DNA of 50,923 bases from Clostridia bacterium (GTDB taxonomy: Bacteria; Bacillota; Clostridia; Oscillospirales; Acutalibacteraceae). The position numbers were made by a program, and so were the translations under genes. Positions 39,489 through 48,573 of the stretch are shown in pieces. A model generated the notes under the pieces. The model did no database searches, was not told the DNA's origin, and saw only the letters and a program-made list of their open reading frames with translations. The stretch's first letter is position 1. Each line of letters starts with the position of its first letter. The stretch is from contig JAFSBZ010000025.1 in NCBI GenBank assembly GCA_017437005.1, positions 1-50,923 on the forward strand, in the 5' to 3' direction.

Positions 39489-40007
39489 TTATCTTCCGCT
39501 GTATTCTTGCTTTAACACTTCGGCCATTTCGGCGGGGGTTTCCTTGCAACCGCCGTCAAGCCAAAGTTTTATTATGGCGTTAAGCCCGTTTCTAAAAAAT
39601 TCGATATGGTATTTAATGTTTTTGTTTATATGCTCTTTTTCGGCTCTTTTGGGGTCATATATCGATACAAGATGCTTGCTGTCGTAGCACAGTTTAAAAT
39701 ACGTTTTATAAAAAAGTTGATTATCCTTTATATGCGCAAACATCTTTTCGGCGCCTGTTCGCTCATTAAAATAATCATAATCTGCAAAAAGGTTTGAAAA
39801 CTCACGTTCAAGGCTTTCGCGTGTTTTGTCGGCAAGGTCATATATATCTAAAAAATTAGAATAAAAGGTGCTGCGGTTAAGCCCTGTAAGCTTGCATATA
39901 TCAGACACAGTAATCTTATCAAGGGCGCTTGTTTGAAGCAGCTCTATAAATGCCTTTTTTATCTTTTCTACCGATTCTTTTCGTCTTTTGTTATTTGCTA
40001 CATTCAT
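39489..40007 (-). CDS. TetR/AcrR family transcriptional regulator
   Basis: A 172-aa repressor. The N-terminal helix-turn-helix (about 8-55: IKKAFIELLQTSALDKITVSDICKLTGLNRSTFYSNF) is followed by a helical ligand domain with a FRNGLNAIIKLWLDGGCKE segment, as in the TetR_C group of short Firmicute regulators. It is divergent from the two membrane protein genes at 40137-41263, with a 15-bp palindrome between them, so it probably represses them and itself. Ligand unknown. Confidence 0.85.
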   Translation of the reverse strand: MNVANNKRRKESVEKIKKAFIELLQTSALDKITVSDICKLTGLNRSTFYSNFLDIYDLADKTRESLEREFSNLFADYDYFNERTGAEKMFAHIKDNQLFYKTYFKLCYDSKHLVSIYDPKRAEKEHINKNIKYHIEFFRNGLNAIIKLWLDGGCKETPAEMAEVLKQEYSGR

Positions 40008-40057
40008 AAAAATCCCCTTAAATTTTATTATTCCGACACCTGTTGGAATTTTGATGG

Positions 40058-40087
40058 TTGTATTTTTATCGCTGCTTGCATTATACT
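40058..40087 (+). promoter_or_regulatory. Promoter of the membrane protein pair
   Basis: -35 TTGTAT (40058-40063), 18-nt spacer, -10 TATACT (40082-40087). The palindrome at 40103-40117 lies just after the predicted start. Confidence 0.5.
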
Positions 40088-40102
40088 ATATTTGCAATAA
40101 AC

Positions 40103-40117
40103 AAACAAGTGTTGTTT
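40103..40117. promoter_or_regulatory. Candidate TetR operator
   Basis: AAACAA-GTG-TTGTTT, a perfect palindrome of 6-bp arms around 3 bp. It lies in the divergent spacer between the TetR gene and the membrane operon, downstream of the latter's promoter. Confidence 0.55.
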
Positions 40118-40136
40118 TAATGAAAGGAGAATTTTT

Positions 40137-40505
40137 ATGAAAAAAAGTAGTTTTGTAGCAATGATTTTGGGCACAATAAGCGGTGTGTTGTTTGCGCTTG
40201 GTATGTGCATGGCACTTCTTCCCGAATGGGACAGCTTTAAAGAGGGTATTGTTTTTGGTGCAGTAGGTATTGTTCTTGGACTAATTACTCTGTTTGTATG
40301 GCGCAAAATGGAAAACAAAGAACCAATAAAGCTTAGTGGTAAAAGTGTTTTGTGCATTGCGATTGGTGTTGTTGGCGCAATAGTGCTTGGTGTTGGTATG
40401 TGCTTTTGTCTTGTGTGGGAAAAGTTTGTAATCGGCACACTTATAGGACTTGTAGGCATTGTGGCATTGCTTTCGCTTATTCCAATAATTAAAGGCATAA
40501 AATGA
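40137..40505 (+). CDS. Small four-helix membrane protein
   Basis: A 122-aa hydrophobic protein with four membrane helices (about 5-27, 38-56, 68-90, 94-116). Two halves have similar patterns (LGTISGVLFALGMCMALLPEW and IGVVGAIVLGVGMCFCLVWEK), so it looks like an internal duplication. AAAGGAG precedes the ATG. It overlaps the next gene by 4 nt (ATGA). Unknown function; probably under the divergent TetR regulator. Confidence 0.75.
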   Translation: MKKSSFVAMILGTISGVLFALGMCMALLPEWDSFKEGIVFGAVGIVLGLITLFVWRKMENKEPIKLSGKSVLCIAIGVVGAIVLGVGMCFCLVWEKFVIGTLIGLVGIVALLSLIPIIKGIK

Positions 40506-41263
40506 AAAAGCCAAACATTTTTCAACTTGCAAGCTTAAACTTTGGTTTAAATTTTGCATTTGGTATTTACAATGCAGTACTTGGTATGCTAAATCAATCG
40601 TATTGGTTTTTGGCGCTGGCGGCATATTTTATAGTGCTTGGTGTTATGCGCTTTGCGGTTGTTCTTACCGAAAAGAAGAGTGACAACAACGTAAGCGATG
40701 TATTTATAATGCGTTTTACAGGAGCATTACTGCTTTTTATGGGTATAACTCTTGCAGGTATTACCTATATTTCCGCATCCGAAGAAAAGGGCGACCGTCA
40801 CGGTGAGATTGTTATGATAACAATTGCGGCTTTTGCATTTACAAAGATTACGTTTGCTATTATAAATTTTGTAAAAGCAAGAAAAAATAATAGCGCAACC
40901 GTAAGGATTTTAAGAAATATAGCGCTCGCAGATGCGGCGGTGTCAATTTTTACACTACAACGATCAATGCTTGTATCGTTTGAAGGTATGACATCAAGCG
41001 ACATATTTTTAATGAACTGCCTTACAGGTACGGCAGTATATATATTAATGTTTATTTTAGGAGTAAATCTTATGGCAAAATCAAAATTAGTTAAAGCGGG
41101 TCAAAAAATTGCCGATGCAGTAGTAGATGGCTATAAAAAAGTGGAGGATACTGTGGTTAAGGGTTATACAAAAATCGAAGATAAATTTGTTGACCAGTAC
41201 CTAACCCGCGATGGCGAAACGGTAGAGCAGGCAAAAGAAAGACTAAAAAAAGAAAATAAATAA
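40502..41263 (+). CDS. Membrane protein with amphipathic C-terminal repeats
   Basis: A 253-aa protein with six hydrophobic segments (about 8-30, 36-54, 74-92, 103-124, 136-155, 165-188), then a charged cytoplasmic tail. The tail contains two similar 11-residue units, VVDGYKKVEDT and VVKGYTKIEDK, followed by a charged helix, as if wrapping into an amphipathic surface helix. No enzyme motif. Translationally coupled to the preceding gene. Function unknown. Confidence 0.72.
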   Translation: MKKPNIFQLASLNFGLNFAFGIYNAVLGMLNQSYWFLALAAYFIVLGVMRFAVVLTEKKSDNNVSDVFIMRFTGALLLFMGITLAGITYISASEEKGDRHGEIVMITIAAFAFTKITFAIINFVKARKNNSATVRILRNIALADAAVSIFTLQRSMLVSFEGMTSSDIFLMNCLTGTAVYILMFILGVNLMAKSKLVKAGQKIADAVVDGYKKVEDTVVKGYTKIEDKFVDQYLTRDGETVEQAKERLKKENK

Positions 41264-41265
41264 AA

Positions 41266-41300
41266 GCAAAAAGCAAGGACATTGTGCCCTTGCTTTTTTA
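41266..41300. terminator. Bidirectional terminator
   Basis: Stem AAAGCAAGG (41270-41278) with CCTTGCTTT (41288-41296) plus flanking A and T runs, between the membrane gene and the convergent pflA. Confidence 0.75.
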
Positions 41301-41999
41301 AATCAAATTGTTTAACTCTTGCATTATCTCTTTGGTAGGCTCGGGTAAATGCCCAAATTTAAACGCAAGTCCCATATTGTCATACTTTGTTTGACAAATT
41401 TTTCTAAATGGCAAAAGCTCGATTTTATCAATAACAGAATACTTTTTGGCAAGCTGCTTTAAAAACACAACGTTTTCCTCGTTGTCGGTAAGGGTAGGTA
41501 TAATTACCTGTCTTATCGTCACGGGGATTTTTTGCGTTTGCAGATATGCCAAAAACTCAAGCGGTTTTTCTATGCTACAGCCTACGTGCTCGAGGTAATC
41601 GGCGGCATTTGTATATTTAATATCAAGTAATACCCTGTCGGTGACGGTGAGCAGTTTTTTAACCTCGTCATTTAAAATACTACCCGACGTATCAAGACAG
41701 GTGTTAATATCATTCTTATGGCAAAGAGAAAAAAGCTCACAGCAAAATTCACTTTGCAGAAGTGGCTCACCGCCCGAAATGGTAATGCCGCCCGCTTCTC
41801 CAAAATAATCCTTACAGCGCAACACCTTTTGGAGTATCTGATCGGGTGTATATTCGGTGCCACCGTCAAGCTCCCAAGTGTCAGGGTTATGACAGCAACC
41901 GCAACGCAGGCTACACCCTTGCATAAACACCACAAATCGAATACCCGGACCATCTACTGTGCCAAGTGATTGTAGTGAATGTATATTACCTTTTATCAT
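41298..41999 (-). CDS. pflA: Pyruvate formate-lyase-activating enzyme
   Basis: Radical SAM enzyme that places the glycyl radical on PflB under anaerobic conditions. 233 aa with the cluster motif CSLRCGCC (C29, C33, C36) and GGEPLLQ at about 77. Position 35, usually Tyr in CxxxCxYC, is Cys here. The start overlaps the pflB stop by 4 nt, so the two are translationally coupled. It ends at a bidirectional terminator. Confidence 0.94.
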   Translation of the reverse strand: MIKGNIHSLQSLGTVDGPGIRFVVFMQGCSLRCGCCHNPDTWELDGGTEYTPDQILQKVLRCKDYFGEAGGITISGGEPLLQSEFCCELFSLCHKNDINTCLDTSGSILNDEVKKLLTVTDRVLLDIKYTNAADYLEHVGCSIEKPLEFLAYLQTQKIPVTIRQVIIPTLTDNEENVVFLKQLAKKYSVIDKIELLPFRKICQTKYDNMGLAFKFGHLPEPTKEIMQELNNLI

Positions 42000-44227
42000 A
42001 ATACTGTGTGGAAGGTGCGGCTTATAACCTCACGCTGATGCTCGCGGGAAAGCTTGTTAAAGTTAACGGCATAGCCCGAAACACGAATGGTGAGGTTGGG
42101 GTACTTGTCGGGATTTTCGTATGCGTCCATCAGTGTTTCGCGATTAAGCACGTTTACGTTTATGTGATGCGCGCGTTTAGCAAAATATCCGTCAAGAATT
42201 GTGACAAGGTTATCAACACGTTCTTCATCGGTTTTACCAAGTGCTTCAGGTGTGATAGAGAATGTGTTAGATACACCGTCGCGGCAATCGTCATAGCTGA
42301 TTTTTGCAACTGAATTGAGTGATGCAAGCGCGCCGTTTTCTTCACGGTTGTGCATTGGGTTTGCACCGGGGGCAAACGGTTCGCCCGCTTTTCTTCCGTC
42401 GGGGGTAGAGCCTGTGTTTTTACCGTACATAACGTTTGAAGTAATGGTAAGAACAGACAATGTATGCACAGCATTGCGGTAGGTCTCGTTTTTGCGAAGT
42501 GCTTCAATAAAGCGGTGGGTCATATCCTGAGCGAGTGAGTCAACACGGTCGTCGTCGTTGCCGAATTTTGGAAAATCGCCGCTTGTATTGTAATCAACAA
42601 TAAAGCCTTCTTCGTTTCTTATCGGCTTAACACAGCCGTATTTAATAGCGCTAAGTGAGTCGGCAACAACCGAAAGACCTGCAATACCAAATGCCATAAG
42701 GCGCTCAACCTCGGTATCGTGAAGCGCCATCTGCACCTTTTCGTAGCAGTATTCATCGTGCATATAGTGGATAACGTTCATAGTTTTTACATACAACTGT
42801 GAAAGCCACTGAATGTAAATATCATAACGCTCCATAACCTTGTCAAAATCTAATTTTTCATCGGTCATAGGTTCCATTTGTGGACCAATGTGTATGCCGC
42901 TCATAGCATCGTAACCGCCATTGAGAGCAATATTGAGTAGCTTTGCCAAGTTGCAACGCGCGCCAAAGAACTGCATTTGTTTACCAAGCTTCATTGCCGA
43001 TACACAGCAAGCAATAGCGTAATCGTCGCCGTAAATCGGACGCATAATATCGTCATTTTCGTACTGGATAGAATCGGTATCCTTTGAAACCTTTGCGCAA
43101 AACTTTTTAAAGCCTGTGGGTAACTGCTTTGACCACAAAACCGTAAGATTAGGCTCTGGTGAAGAACCTAAGGTATAAAGTGTGTTAAGCACACGGAAGC
43201 TGCTCTTACTAACAAGCGTTCTTCCGTCTTCACCCATACCGCCAACAGCCTCGGTAATCCACATTGGGTCGCCGCCGAAAAGCTCGTTGTATTCGGGTGT
43301 GCGAAGGTGACGGGCTATACGGAGCTTGATTACAAAATCGTCAAACAGCTCTTGTGCGCCCTCTTCGGTCAAAACACCGTTTTTAATGTCACGCTCTATA
43401 TAAATATCAAAAAATGTTGCCACACGGCCCAAGGACATAGCGGCACCGTTTTGTTCTTTAATAGCGGCAAGATACGCAAAGTATGTCCACTGTATTGCCT
43501 CGCGTGTGTCGCGTGCGGGGCCACTTATATCATAGCCGTACATAGCAGCCATATCTTTAAGCTTGCCAAGGAAGTTTATTTGTTTAAAAAGCTCGCTACT
43601 GATTTTTATGTTTTCGGCAATAAATGGCTTTTCGGCCATTGCCGCTTTATCCTTTTTCTTCTCTTCGATAAGTCTGTCTATACCGTAAAGTGCAACGCGG
43701 CGATAGTCGCCTATAATACGACCGCGGCCGTAAGCATCAGGTAGCCCCGTAATTACATGGCAACGGCGAGCTAAACGCATTTCGTCGGTATAAGCACGAA
43801 AAACACCTTCGTTATGGGTAGTTCTAAACTTAAACTCGTCCTCAATAGTTTCGGATAGCTTGTAGCCGTAGGCTTCACATGCCTGACGTGCCATACGTAT
43901 ACCACCAAAAGGACTAACGCCACGTTTTAGTGGGCGGTTGGTTTGCATACCAACAATAATTTCGTTTTCTTTATCTATATACCCCGGAGAAAAGGTTGTA
44001 AGCGAGGAAACAGTCGCCGTATCAATATCAAGCACACCGCCAAACTGACGCTCAAGCGCAAAAAGCGCCTGAACCTTTTTCATAAGTGCATTTGTTCGTT
44101 CGGTAGCACCCGACAAGAAAGAATCGTCACCGGTATATTCGGTATAGTTAGCTTGAATAAAGTCGCGCACGTTAATTTGCGTTTGCCATACGCCTGCTTT
44201 AAATCCGTTCCAATTTTCGTGTGTCAT
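41996..44227 (-). CDS. pflB: Formate acetyltransferase (pyruvate formate-lyase)
   Basis: Converts pyruvate and CoA to formate and acetyl-CoA, the main anaerobic route to C1 units and ATP. 743 aa. The adjacent catalytic cysteines are in IACCVSAM (about 404-405), and the glycyl radical glycine is in RVSGYAV (about 716) near the C-terminus; both motifs are intact. AGGAATAG-type site before the ATG is modest. A ZTP-type riboswitch lies in its leader, linking expression to folate/C1 status, since PFL supplies formate for 10-formyl-THF. Confidence 0.96.
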   Translation of the reverse strand: MTHENWNGFKAGVWQTQINVRDFIQANYTEYTGDDSFLSGATERTNALMKKVQALFALERQFGGVLDIDTATVSSLTTFSPGYIDKENEIIVGMQTNRPLKRGVSPFGGIRMARQACEAYGYKLSETIEDEFKFRTTHNEGVFRAYTDEMRLARRCHVITGLPDAYGRGRIIGDYRRVALYGIDRLIEEKKKDKAAMAEKPFIAENIKISSELFKQINFLGKLKDMAAMYGYDISGPARDTREAIQWTYFAYLAAIKEQNGAAMSLGRVATFFDIYIERDIKNGVLTEEGAQELFDDFVIKLRIARHLRTPEYNELFGGDPMWITEAVGGMGEDGRTLVSKSSFRVLNTLYTLGSSPEPNLTVLWSKQLPTGFKKFCAKVSKDTDSIQYENDDIMRPIYGDDYAIACCVSAMKLGKQMQFFGARCNLAKLLNIALNGGYDAMSGIHIGPQMEPMTDEKLDFDKVMERYDIYIQWLSQLYVKTMNVIHYMHDEYCYEKVQMALHDTEVERLMAFGIAGLSVVADSLSAIKYGCVKPIRNEEGFIVDYNTSGDFPKFGNDDDRVDSLAQDMTHRFIEALRKNETYRNAVHTLSVLTITSNVMYGKNTGSTPDGRKAGEPFAPGANPMHNREENGALASLNSVAKISYDDCRDGVSNTFSITPEALGKTDEERVDNLVTILDGYFAKRAHHINVNVLNRETLMDAYENPDKYPNLTIRVSGYAVNFNKLSREHQREVISRTFHTVL

Positions 44228-44249
44228 ATACTATTCCTCCGTTATTGCC

Positions 44250-44352
44250 GTAAAAAAAGAGCAAATCAGCCTTTAATAACTGACTTGCCCAGACGGTCGG
44301 CATTAAAAATCTTTTACATTTCCTATGCGTAAACTCGCAAAACCCGTCAGTT
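44250..44352 (-). promoter_or_regulatory. ZTP (pfl) riboswitch with terminator
   Basis: On the minus strand the aptamer is closed by AACTGAC (44346-44352) and GTCAGTT (44278-44284). It contains ACCGTCTGGGCA, close to the conserved CCGCCUGGGCA of the pfl motif. The terminator stem GCAAGTCAG/CTGATTTGC (44280-44288 with 44261-44269), followed by TCTTTTTTT, uses the 3' strand of the closing stem, so aptamer and terminator are mutually exclusive. This predicts an ON switch with ZTP/ZMP. Location before pflB fits the motif's original name. Confidence 0.7.
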
Positions 44353-44379
44353 ATGTAAAAGCATTATACTGTATTGGTT

Positions 44380-44409
44380 ATTATAATATATGTACACGTA
44401 TTTTGTCAA
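44380..44409 (-). promoter_or_regulatory. Promoter of pflBA
   Basis: On the minus strand: consensus -35 TTGACA (44404-44409), 18-nt spacer, consensus -10 TATAAT (44380-44385). The start falls at about 44373, shortly before the riboswitch. Confidence 0.75.
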
Positions 44410-44429
44410 TGCAAAATGCTATGTTTTTG

Positions 44430-44458
44430 TTGTGCAAAAGCTAAAAATAGAATATAAT
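44430..44458 (+). promoter_or_regulatory. Promoter of the DUF4080 gene
   Basis: -35 TTGTGC (44430-44435), 17-nt spacer, -10 TATAAT (44453-44458), 30 nt before the start codon; divergent from the pfl promoter. Confidence 0.6.
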
Positions 44459-44488
44459 AAATTTAATGTAATTTTAGGGGGTGGCAAA

Positions 44489-46132
44489 ATGAAGCTTGTA
44501 ATAGCCTGTCTTAATTCTAAATACATTCACGCATCACTTTCGCCTTGGTGCTTGCTTGCCGGTGTACGAGAATTTTGTAAAAGCAAGGTAAATGCAACCG
44601 TTGTTGAAAGCACAATAAATGCAAATCTTGACGATTTTGTTAAAAGCATCAACAAAGCCGATGTCTACGCCTTTTCTTGTTATATATGGAATATAGAGCA
44701 AACCCTTTACGTTTGCGAAAAAATTAAGCAAAAATTTGGCGCAAAAATTATTCTTGGCGGACCCGAGGTTGCCTACCGCGCAAAAGACGTTTTACAAAAA
44801 TATAGTTTTGTAGATTTTGTGCTGTCGGGCGAGGGGGAATTTAACCTACCAAAGCTTATGGATGCAATATGTCTGTCACATTCTTTTGCCGATGTTGACG
44901 GACTAACATACCGAGTAGATAACACAATTTTGTCGAATTTTGAAATTGAGTATAATATTACGCCGCCTACACCTTATGTACAAGAGTTTTTTGATAATTT
45001 GCGAGGTAGAATTTGTTATATCGAAACCAGCCGCGGTTGTCCTTATCGATGCGCGTTTTGCCTTTCGGGAAGATGCTCAAAATTGCGATATTTTGATATG
45101 GATGTTGTAAAAGAAAACATTTTGCTGCTTGCAAATTCGGGCGCCAAAACCGTAAAGTTTGTTGACCGAACCTTTAATTCCAACCCGTCAAGAGCAAATG
45201 AAATTTTGCTTTTTATAAAAGAAAATTATGGCGCAAAAATTCCAAACGGGGTATGTTTTCATTTTGAAATTGCGGGTGATATTTTACGTGAGGATACACT
45301 TACTATATTGTCATGTATGCCTTATCGTTCTGTTCAGCTTGAAATAGGTATGCAGTCTTTTAACGAAGAAACTTTAAAGCTTATTAACCGCAAAACCAAC
45401 ACGCAAAAGCTTATTAAAAACATAAAAACACTTTTAAGCTTTCAAAATATGCACATTCATATAGATTTAATTGCAGGGCTTACAGGCGAAGATTTAAGCA
45501 GTTTTAGAAACAGCTTTAATATTGGTTATAATTTGCGCGCGCATATGCTGCAAATGGGATTTTTAAAACTGCTTTATGGTGCCGATATGCGTGAAAATCC
45601 CGATAAATACCCTTGTGAATATAGTGATAAACCGCCGTATGAGGTAACTGAAACGCCGTGGCTTTCGTCCGATGAAATTGTTAAGCTTAAAAATTGCGAG
45701 GACGCATTAGACAGGCTTTACAACAGCGGTAGATTTTTGTTTACTCTTGATTACTTGATAAACGATATCGGCATACAGCCCTTTGATTTATTTTTTGATT
45801 TTGGTAACGCGTGCAGCGGTAATAAACTGTGCCTTTCGCTTTATGTTCAAAAGCTGTATGATTTTTATAAAAATAAATGCGACAAAGAAATACTGCGCGA
45901 AAAAATTGTGTGCGACTTGCTTTCTTGCGGCGCGCAAAAGGATATACCTGACAGTCTTAAAATAATGGATACGCTTTATAAAAAGGTAAAAGCAGAGCTT
46001 ACAAATCAATTTGGCAAAAATTTTAGCTTTGCATTGCTTTACAAAACTAATAAAATCTTTGTTATCAAACATAATGAGGCAACGGATTTGTTTGGCAGAA
46101 AAAAAGGAAAATTTTTAAAATTAACAAAATAA
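44489..46132 (+). CDS. B12-binding radical SAM protein (DUF4080)
   Basis: A 547-aa class-B-type radical SAM protein. The N-terminal cobalamin-binding-like Rossmann part covers about 1-140 (ILGGPEVAYRAKDVL, SGEGEFNLPKL), and the radical SAM core has CPYRCAFC (C184, C188, C191). A C-terminal DUF4080 region follows (about 380-547). It may be a methyltransferase, but the substrate is unknown. ATG 44489 follows GGGGGTGG; the frame is open 33 codons upstream. Its stop codon lies inside the left terminal repeat of the element at 46128. Confidence 0.85.
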   Translation: MKLVIACLNSKYIHASLSPWCLLAGVREFCKSKVNATVVESTINANLDDFVKSINKADVYAFSCYIWNIEQTLYVCEKIKQKFGAKIILGGPEVAYRAKDVLQKYSFVDFVLSGEGEFNLPKLMDAICLSHSFADVDGLTYRVDNTILSNFEIEYNITPPTPYVQEFFDNLRGRICYIETSRGCPYRCAFCLSGRCSKLRYFDMDVVKENILLLANSGAKTVKFVDRTFNSNPSRANEILLFIKENYGAKIPNGVCFHFEIAGDILREDTLTILSCMPYRSVQLEIGMQSFNEETLKLINRKTNTQKLIKNIKTLLSFQNMHIHIDLIAGLTGEDLSSFRNSFNIGYNLRAHMLQMGFLKLLYGADMRENPDKYPCEYSDKPPYEVTETPWLSSDEIVKLKNCEDALDRLYNSGRFLFTLDYLINDIGIQPFDLFFDFGNACSGNKLCLSLYVQKLYDFYKNKCDKEILREKIVCDLLSCGAQKDIPDSLKIMDTLYKKVKAELTNQFGKNFSFALLYKTNKIFVIKHNEATDLFGRKKGKFLKLTK

Positions 46133-46526
46133 GAGTGCTGCCGTAGGGAGAACACTTCGTAAAGAAGTGTTCTCCCTACTTTCTTTTTATATAAAAATTG
46201 ACACTTTCGGTTTGAAAGTGTCATAGTGGGTTACGCACTTTCAAAAGGTGCGTAACGAGGTTATATACTTTTAAAATTAACCTATCTCAAAAGTAAGAAT
46301 AATAAGTGGTATTGTGAGACAGGTCTCACAGTTATATTTTGCCTATTGGCAAAGTGATATTAAAACCTTTGGTTTTAGTGATATTATATTCGCCTCCAAA
46401 ACTGTCCGAAGGACAATATCACAATGCGAAGCATCATATCACTGCGAAGCAATATCACTCGCCGTAAGGCGAATATAACTGAGGCACCTTCCTTACGGAG
46501 GGTGCCTCTACGGAAGCACTCTTATT
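46128..46526. repeat. Modular palindromic element, copy 1
   Basis: A 399-bp non-coding element with 19-bp ends AATAAGAGTGCT.CCGTAG and its inverse (46128-46146, 46508-46526; one mismatch). Inside are large hairpins (46144-46181; TGACACTTTC/GAAAGTGTCA; GTTACGCAC/GTGCGTAAC-type). Then come four 9-mers of the type AGTGATATT (46305, 46330, 46353, 46377), each followed by a different mini-hairpin, a centre ATATTCGCC...AAAACTG, and inverted 9-mers AATATCACT/AATATAACT, also separated by mini-hairpins. It fills the gap between convergent genes and probably also terminates both. Confidence 0.8.
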
Positions 46527-46529
46527 AAT

Positions 46530-48485
46530 TTATGCTTGCAAAACAGTATTTGCTTTCTTCTTTGTTAAAAATTGTATAAGAACAACTACAGCCAAAATAC
46601 CAAGACCTATAAGGTCGGTTTGAAGTCCGGGGTATATAAGCAGTAGTCCTCCTGCAAGGCTGGCTATTCGTTCATACCACTTCATATTGTGTAGAAAATA
46701 TCCTTCGAGTGAAGCCGATACTGCAAACATACCTACAACCGATGTAATGCAAATAAGAATAACATCAAGTACGGTAGCATCTATAAACAGCATATTTGGG
46801 CTAAGAGCAAAGATATAAGGAATTATAAATGCGCCAACAGCAAGCTTTGTAGCCGTAAATGCGGTTTTCATTGGGTTTGCGCCTGCAATTGCCGCGCCGG
46901 CATAGGCTGCCAGTGCTACGGGTGGTGTAAGGTCGGCAACAATACCAAAATAGAAAACAAAGAAATGCGCCGCAAGATCGGGTACACCCATTTTTATAAG
47001 TATGGGCGCGCAGGTTGCCGCCATAATACAGTAGTTTGCAGTGGTTGGAACACCCATACCCAAAACAATACAACAAAGCATTGTAAGGAAGAGTGCGATT
47101 ATAACATGCTCGCCCGCAAGTGCTACAATTCCGTTAATAAGCACGTTTGCAAGACCGGTCATAGTAATTGTTCCAGCAATAATACCTGCAACACCGCAGG
47201 CAACTGCTACGGTAATCATACCCTGACCGCCTGCCGCTAATGCTTCCCAAATACGTTTTGGGGTAATGCGATCCTCTTTGTTAAAAATACCTACAACAAT
47301 TGCGGCAATAATTGCGATTGCGGCGGCAAAGGCAATTGAGCGCGAGCCCGAGCCTACAAGCGCTATAAGAATTATAAGCGGTAACAAAAGATATGATTTT
47401 TTCAAAAGCGGTAAAAATCTTGGTAGCTCGTCTTTAGTAAGACCGCGAAGACCTTCTTTTTTGGCTTCAAGATGAACGGTGATAAATACACCCAAAAAGT
47501 AAAGTGCTGCGGGCAAAATTGCGCGAACAACAAGATTGCTATAAGGTACACCGATGTTTTCTGCCATCAAAAATGCAGCGGCGCCCATAATAGGCGGCAT
47601 AATCTGACCACCCGTAGAGGCTGATGCTTCGGCTGCTGCTGCAAATTCGGGCTTGTAGCCGGTTTTTTTCATAAGTGGTATTGTTACCGAGCCCGAACCT
47701 ACGGTGTTTGCCACCGAAGAGCCCGAAACCATACCCTCGAGCGCGCTTGCCACAACGGCAACCTTTGCAGGTCCGCCCGAAAATCTACCAACGATAGAGT
47801 TAGAAATTTTTATAAAGAAGTCGGCAATACCGGTTCTTTCAAGAAATGCGCCAAATATAATAAATATTGCAATAAATTTTGCGCAGGTGTTAACAGGGGT
47901 AGACAAAACACCCGATGTGGTGGTGTAAAAGACCTTACCTACAAAGCCTGACACTCTGCGCCACATATCAGGATTAGTAAGACCCCAACCAAGCGCGTAA
48001 ACGATAAAACCTAACGCAACAATAATAATCGGTATACCAACACATCTGCGGCAAAGCTCTAACAAACAAAGCACGCCTATAATACCAATGATTATTTGGT
48101 GTAATTCGTATCTGCTGCCTTGATTTATAATGGTCATGGCATTTGCCGTGTGGTAAAAGAACGAGCCTGACCCTACAATTAGCAAAATAATGTCATACCA
48201 AGGCATAGAGTTGGTTTTTTGTTTACCCTTTTTTGCAGGGAATACCAAAAAACCAACAAATACTATACAACCCATAAAGCTTGAAAGTCTTACTGTATCA
48301 AGCCAGGTTGCAAAAAATGTTACATATATACAAAAGAGAGAAAATATGGCGAGAACGCAGTTAATAATAATTTTTGGAACGCCTTCCCATACGCGCGTAT
48401 TAGATTCGCGGTCAAACTTTTTCATTACCGCATCTAAATCCATATTTTCTACAGCTTCGGTATTTTTCTTTTTAGAAAAAAACAA
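46530..48485 (-). CDS. TRAP transporter fused permease (TAXI type)
   Basis: Membrane component of a TRAP-TAXI secondary transporter, with the small (DctQ-like) and large (DctM-like) subunits fused in one chain of about 651 aa and about 16-18 hydrophobic segments. Typical blocks are FIIFGAFLERTGIADFFI, GGPAKVAVVASALEGMVSGSSVANTVGSGSVTIPLMKK and ILGMGVPTTANYC. The TTG at 48485 is preferred because AAAGGAAG lies 7 nt upstream; an ATG six codons earlier has no ribosome site. The partner binding protein is just upstream; substrate unknown. Confidence 0.9.
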   Translation of the reverse strand: MFFSKKKNTEAVENMDLDAVMKKFDRESNTRVWEGVPKIIINCVLAIFSLFCIYVTFFATWLDTVRLSSFMGCIVFVGFLVFPAKKGKQKTNSMPWYDIILLIVGSGSFFYHTANAMTIINQGSRYELHQIIIGIIGVLCLLELCRRCVGIPIIIVALGFIVYALGWGLTNPDMWRRVSGFVGKVFYTTTSGVLSTPVNTCAKFIAIFIIFGAFLERTGIADFFIKISNSIVGRFSGGPAKVAVVASALEGMVSGSSVANTVGSGSVTIPLMKKTGYKPEFAAAAEASASTGGQIMPPIMGAAAFLMAENIGVPYSNLVVRAILPAALYFLGVFITVHLEAKKEGLRGLTKDELPRFLPLLKKSYLLLPLIILIALVGSGSRSIAFAAAIAIIAAIVVGIFNKEDRITPKRIWEALAAGGQGMITVAVACGVAGIIAGTITMTGLANVLINGIVALAGEHVIIALFLTMLCCIVLGMGVPTTANYCIMAATCAPILIKMGVPDLAAHFFVFYFGIVADLTPPVALAAYAGAAIAGANPMKTAFTATKLAVGAFIIPYIFALSPNMLFIDATVLDVILICITSVVGMFAVSASLEGYFLHNMKWYERIASLAGGLLLIYPGLQTDLIGLGILAVVVLIQFLTKKKANTVLQA

Positions 48486-48512
48486 GTTTAAACTTCCTTT
48501 CATAAAAACATA

Positions 48513-48538
48513 TAGCTGCGACCGTTAAGCCGCAGCTA
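48513..48538 (-). other. Intercistronic hairpin between TAXI protein and permease
   Basis: Stem TAGCTGCG/CGCAGCTA with a 10-nt loop and no U tract. Such hairpins after binding-protein genes often stabilise the upstream mRNA or lower downstream transcription. Confidence 0.55.
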
Positions 48539-48573
48539 CGATAGCTTTTAAATCTTTGGTTTTGAGTTACTGC

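Noticed and set aside
43307-44332. Plus-strand open frames of 129-145 codons opposite pflB
   Set aside because: They lie antisense to well-conserved pflB sequence and its riboswitch, with no ribosome sites or recognisable domains.
46305-46482. CRISPR-like look of regularly spaced 9-mers (also at 49736-49907)
   Set aside because: Repeats are only 9 nt and invert midway; every spacer is itself a small palindrome of 7-16 nt and no cas gene is near. It is a palindromic repeat element, not a CRISPR array.
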